From assembly GCA_934725085.1 (NCBI GenBank), contig CAKVAL010000053.1, positions 1-6,118 of the forward strand: a stretch of DNA of 6,118 nucleotides, in the 5' to 3' direction. Shown in pieces: positions 4,368-6,118 of the stretch (positions within the stretch are counted from its first letter, which is position 1; the number at the start of each line of letters is the position of its first letter). The position numbers and the translations under genes were made by a program. This stretch comes from an uncultured Erysipelotrichaceae bacterium. GTDB taxonomy: Bacteria; Bacillota_I; Bacilli_A; Erysipelotrichales; Erysipelotrichaceae. The notes beneath the pieces are model-generated. The model was not told where the DNA came from and ran no database searches. It saw only the letters and a list, made by a program, of their open reading frames with translations.

Positions 4368-5924
4368 TTATTCAACCTCAACAGACTCTACTTTAACATC
4401 CTTTTCACTAATATATTTATTAACATATTTCGCAATGATATAACTGCTAGAGCCCATTTCCAAAGTAACACCGGTCTTTGTCTCAAAAATCTTAGGAACT
4501 GCTAAAGTAGACAATTCTTCTGTATTAATATTTTCAATATCTACAAGATTAAAATTAACCTCCAACAAACCTGAACTAGCACCTTCGATATTATCCAAAC
4601 CGCCTAACTTTTCAATAATATCTTTAATCGTCTTCTCATCCTTAGTTGGATTAACCACCATATAACACAAATGACGATAATATAGAATACATGAAGCTAA
4701 TACCAACACAAAACAAATAATGCCAACCATAATAATCGAAATAATCGCATCATAATGATTGATACTTCTTATATTAATAATAAAATCAGGGAAACTACCA
4801 GGTAAGGCCGTAATAGTTGAATAGTTACTAATAGAAGAACCTAAATAAACACCCGCATATGTAAAATAGCCATATACACAAGCAGCTATAAACACAAAGC
4901 CGAGCAACAATAGTGGACTTGTAAACAACAAAAACAACATCAATGGAAGTGGTGAACCACATACAATTGAAATTAAACTTATAAGAATTAGTGGCAACAA
5001 CATCTTAATCTTTGTTTCCTTATCTGTAAAAGATAAATAAATTCCCAAATAACAAGCTGGCACCATAAATAGATTAATCACATAATAAGGTGTGATAAAT
5101 CTACCAGCACCAGTATAAGTAGTTACACTATCCTTAACATATTGCCAAATATTCACATCACCCACAATGCTTTGCCCCGACAATGTTTGAAACGAACCTC
5201 CAAGAGATGTAAACCAGAATGGATATCTAATCGCATTAGACAATCCTAATATCGACATTGTTTGATCCAAGAAACCATAAATTAGCATCTTATAAGGATC
5301 ATCCAAGTTTTTTGAAATATAAACAATACCCTTGGCAAAATATGTATAGAATAAAGGGCCAACATAAGAAAACAACATACCGGTTGCTGTACAAAGTACC
5401 ACATTGTATATCAAAGCAGCTGAGTCCTTATGTAAAAAGCCTAATAAGCTATGACTAGAACGATGTCTACTTCTGATATATGAAAATCTTGTAATAAAAG
5501 CGACCACAAAAGCGCCAATCATACCAGTCTCTAAAGGATACTTAGCATTACCATTAATATTAATCATCGCATTAATACCCGAATTTGTTGTATAAGCGAT
5601 ACTAGATAAATTTTGTGGTACAAACAAAGTCATCGTAATCAAGAAACTAAAATAACCAACTAAAGCCAAAAGAATTGGAATACCACTATTTGCCTTCTTA
5701 CAAACAAGATAAATCATAAAAATCAAAGGCAAATTAGACACAATCGTTTGGCCCAACAAAGCACAACCATCCGCAAACATCAACAAATAAGTGTTTGAAA
5801 AAGTATAAAAAATATTAACATTTTCATTCTTAATTAAAAAACCAAACGCCATCAACATAAACCCAAAGAAAGCAGTTCTAAGAGGCATTTTACAATTTTC
5901 ATACAAATACATTATCTTCTTCAT
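4368..5924 (-). CDS. PTS EIIC-EIIB-like membrane protein (glucose/maltose superfamily) lacking key active-site residues
   Basis: A full-length 518-aa membrane protein with the architecture of glucose/maltose-type PTS permeases: an EIIC domain (about 10-420, roughly ten hydrophobic segments) and a C-terminal EIIB-like domain (about 430-505, opening IIEKLGGLDNI). EIIC landmarks include YPLETG (129-134), the GFLDQTMSILGL segment (217-228), the YPFWF that follows, AGRFITP (273-279) and SPLLLLGF (336-343). Three functional sites are changed. The GLHH-type histidines read GLSN (S229, N230), the ITEP-type sugar-binding Glu position reads GSPLP (L326), and the EIIB CxTRLR site reads ASSGLLE (449-455), with no Cys anywhere in residues 421-518. 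Classical transport with phosphorylation therefore looks impossible, unless another EIIB acts for it. The frame is intact, so a sensor, regulator or facilitator role is possible. The ATG at 5924 has only a weak AAAG before it; M5 is an alternative start. It lies upstream of the rpmH promoter and is read in the same direction. Confidence 0.88.
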   Translation of the reverse strand: MKKIMYLYENCKMPLRTAFFGFMLMAFGFLIKNENVNIFYTFSNTYLLMFADGCALLGQTIVSNLPLIFMIYLVCKKANSGIPILLALVGYFSFLITMTLFVPQNLSSIAYTTNSGINAMININGNAKYPLETGMIGAFVVAFITRFSYIRSRHRSSHSLLGFLHKDSAALIYNVVLCTATGMLFSYVGPLFYTYFAKGIVYISKNLDDPYKMLIYGFLDQTMSILGLSNAIRYPFWFTSLGGSFQTLSGQSIVGDVNIWQYVKDSVTTYTGAGRFITPYYVINLFMVPACYLGIYLSFTDKETKIKMLLPLILISLISIVCGSPLPLMLFLLFTSPLLLLGFVFIAACVYGYFTYAGVYLGSSISNYSTITALPGSFPDFIINIRSINHYDAIISIIMVGIICFVLVLASCILYYRHLCYMVVNPTKDEKTIKDIIEKLGGLDNIEGASSGLLEVNFNLVDIENINTEELSTLAVPKIFETKTGVTLEMGSSSYIIAKYVNKYISEKDVKVESVEVE

Positions 5925-6003
5925 ATCTTTAATTTTATAATAAAAAGAGAGGTAACTTACTATAATAAGTCAAGAAAAAATTAAAAATTAAGTTCACTTC
6001 ATG

Positions 6004-6031
6004 ACAAAAAGAATCAATTTTCATGATTCTT
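6004..6031 (-). terminator. Weak terminator-like stem-loop upstream of the PTS-like gene
   Basis: An 8-bp inverted repeat (AAGAATCA at 6009-6016, TGATTCTT at 6024-6031) with a 7-nt loop, followed on the - strand by TTTTTG (6010-6005). It would end a transcript entering from beyond the window edge. The stem is AT-rich, so strength is doubtful; on the + strand it is followed by A residues, not U. Confidence 0.4.
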
Positions 6032-6048
6032 AAAAAAATTAGATTGTT

Positions 6049-6071
6049 AAAATGAGCGGCTATCTCATTTT
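6049..6071. other. Stem-loop in intergenic DNA
   Basis: An 8-bp inverted repeat (AAAATGAG at 6049-6056, CTCATTTT at 6064-6071) with a GC-rich 7-nt loop (cggctat). It has short T runs on both strands, so it could be a weak bidirectional terminator or a structured leader element. No gene overlaps it. It is the middle one of three stem-loops within about 110 bp. Confidence 0.4.
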
Positions 6072-6089
6072 ATCGATATTAAAATCAGT

Positions 6090-6116
6090 ATCATTCTTCT
6101 CTAAATAGAAGATGAT
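6090..6116. other. Stem-loop at the window edge
   Basis: A 10-bp inverted repeat with one bulged T (ATCAT-T-CTTCT at 6090-6100, AGAAGATGAT at 6107-6116) around a 6-nt loop. The structure may extend past the window end, so its role cannot be judged. No open frame of coding length covers it. Confidence 0.35.
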
Positions 6117-6118
6117 TC

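Larger units (their letters stand above)
5925..6118. other. AT-rich intergenic leader region of the PTS-like gene
   Basis: This 194-bp stretch carries no convincing ORF. On the - strand it presumably contains the PTS-like gene's promoter: a TTGACT (5973-5968) and a TATTAT (5967-5962) are present, but neither has a well-spaced partner, so no promoter is called. A short imperfect palindrome (ACTTA...TAAGT, 5955-5970) overlaps this zone. Three stem-loops follow to the right. I saw no DnaA box and no clear antiterminator (RAT-type) sequence that would point to LicT/SacY-type control. Confidence 0.5.

Noticed and set aside
5258..5458. 66-aa + strand frame within the PTS-like gene
   Set aside because: Opposite-strand shadow of a membrane protein gene; no ribosome site or family match.
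5925..6118. RAT-type antiterminator control of the PTS-like gene
   Set aside because: The stem-loops do not resemble the LicT/SacY target sequence and the best one is a plain weak terminator.

Overview
This is a low-GC, AT-rich chromosomal window of Bacillota type, with the standard genetic code (TGG for Trp, all genes ending in TAA or TAG). The core is the conserved rpmH-rnpA-yidC-jag (khpB) cluster. Protein character and gut-Firmicute-like layout suggest Erysipelotrichia or a close relative. That placement is inference from gene content, not from a phylogenetic marker comparison.

Layout, left to right. (1) + strand: the 3' end of an unrecognised gene (1-321) overlaps by 8 nt a membrane-anchored GH25 muramidase (314-1111). 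The muramidase has a plausible intrinsic terminator at 1141-1168 that lies inside the convergent neighbour. (2) - strand: a CDF cation exporter (1101-2270) with the N/D-D/D metal-site pattern of Mn exporters and what looks like a duplicated C-terminal cytoplasmic domain. (3) - strand operon read right to left: promoter (4335-4363, perfect -35, 17-bp spacer), rpmH (4166-4300, a 44-aa gene), hairpin plus U-tract (attenuator or terminator), rnpA, yidC, jag, then a strong hairpin terminator overlapping the jag stop codon. (4) - strand: an intact 518-codon PTS EIIC-EIIB-like gene (4368-5924) just upstream of the rpmH promoter. (5) 5925-6118: AT-rich intergenic DNA with three short stem-loops.

The rpmH cluster makes ribosomal protein bL34, the RNase P protein, the YidC/Oxa1 membrane insertase and the RNA-binding Jag/KhpB protein, linking translation, RNA processing and membrane insertion. 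The usual Bacillota continuation (mnmE-mnmG) is replaced by the CDF exporter, and the usual neighbour of rpmH (dnaA/oriC) is replaced, at least immediately, by the PTS-like gene. No DnaA box was seen.

The most unusual item is the PTS-like protein. It keeps the EIIC-EIIB architecture but lacks the EIIB phospho-cysteine, the GLHH-type histidines and the ITEP-type glutamate, so it looks like a non-phosphorylating 'pseudo-PTS' protein under selection. Also notable: a YidC with Asn in place of the groove Arg, a bL34 with Cys in place of its near-invariant His, and two genes (rnpA, CDF) whose start codons sit about 10 nt past a terminator-like hairpin with no normally spaced Shine-Dalgarno.
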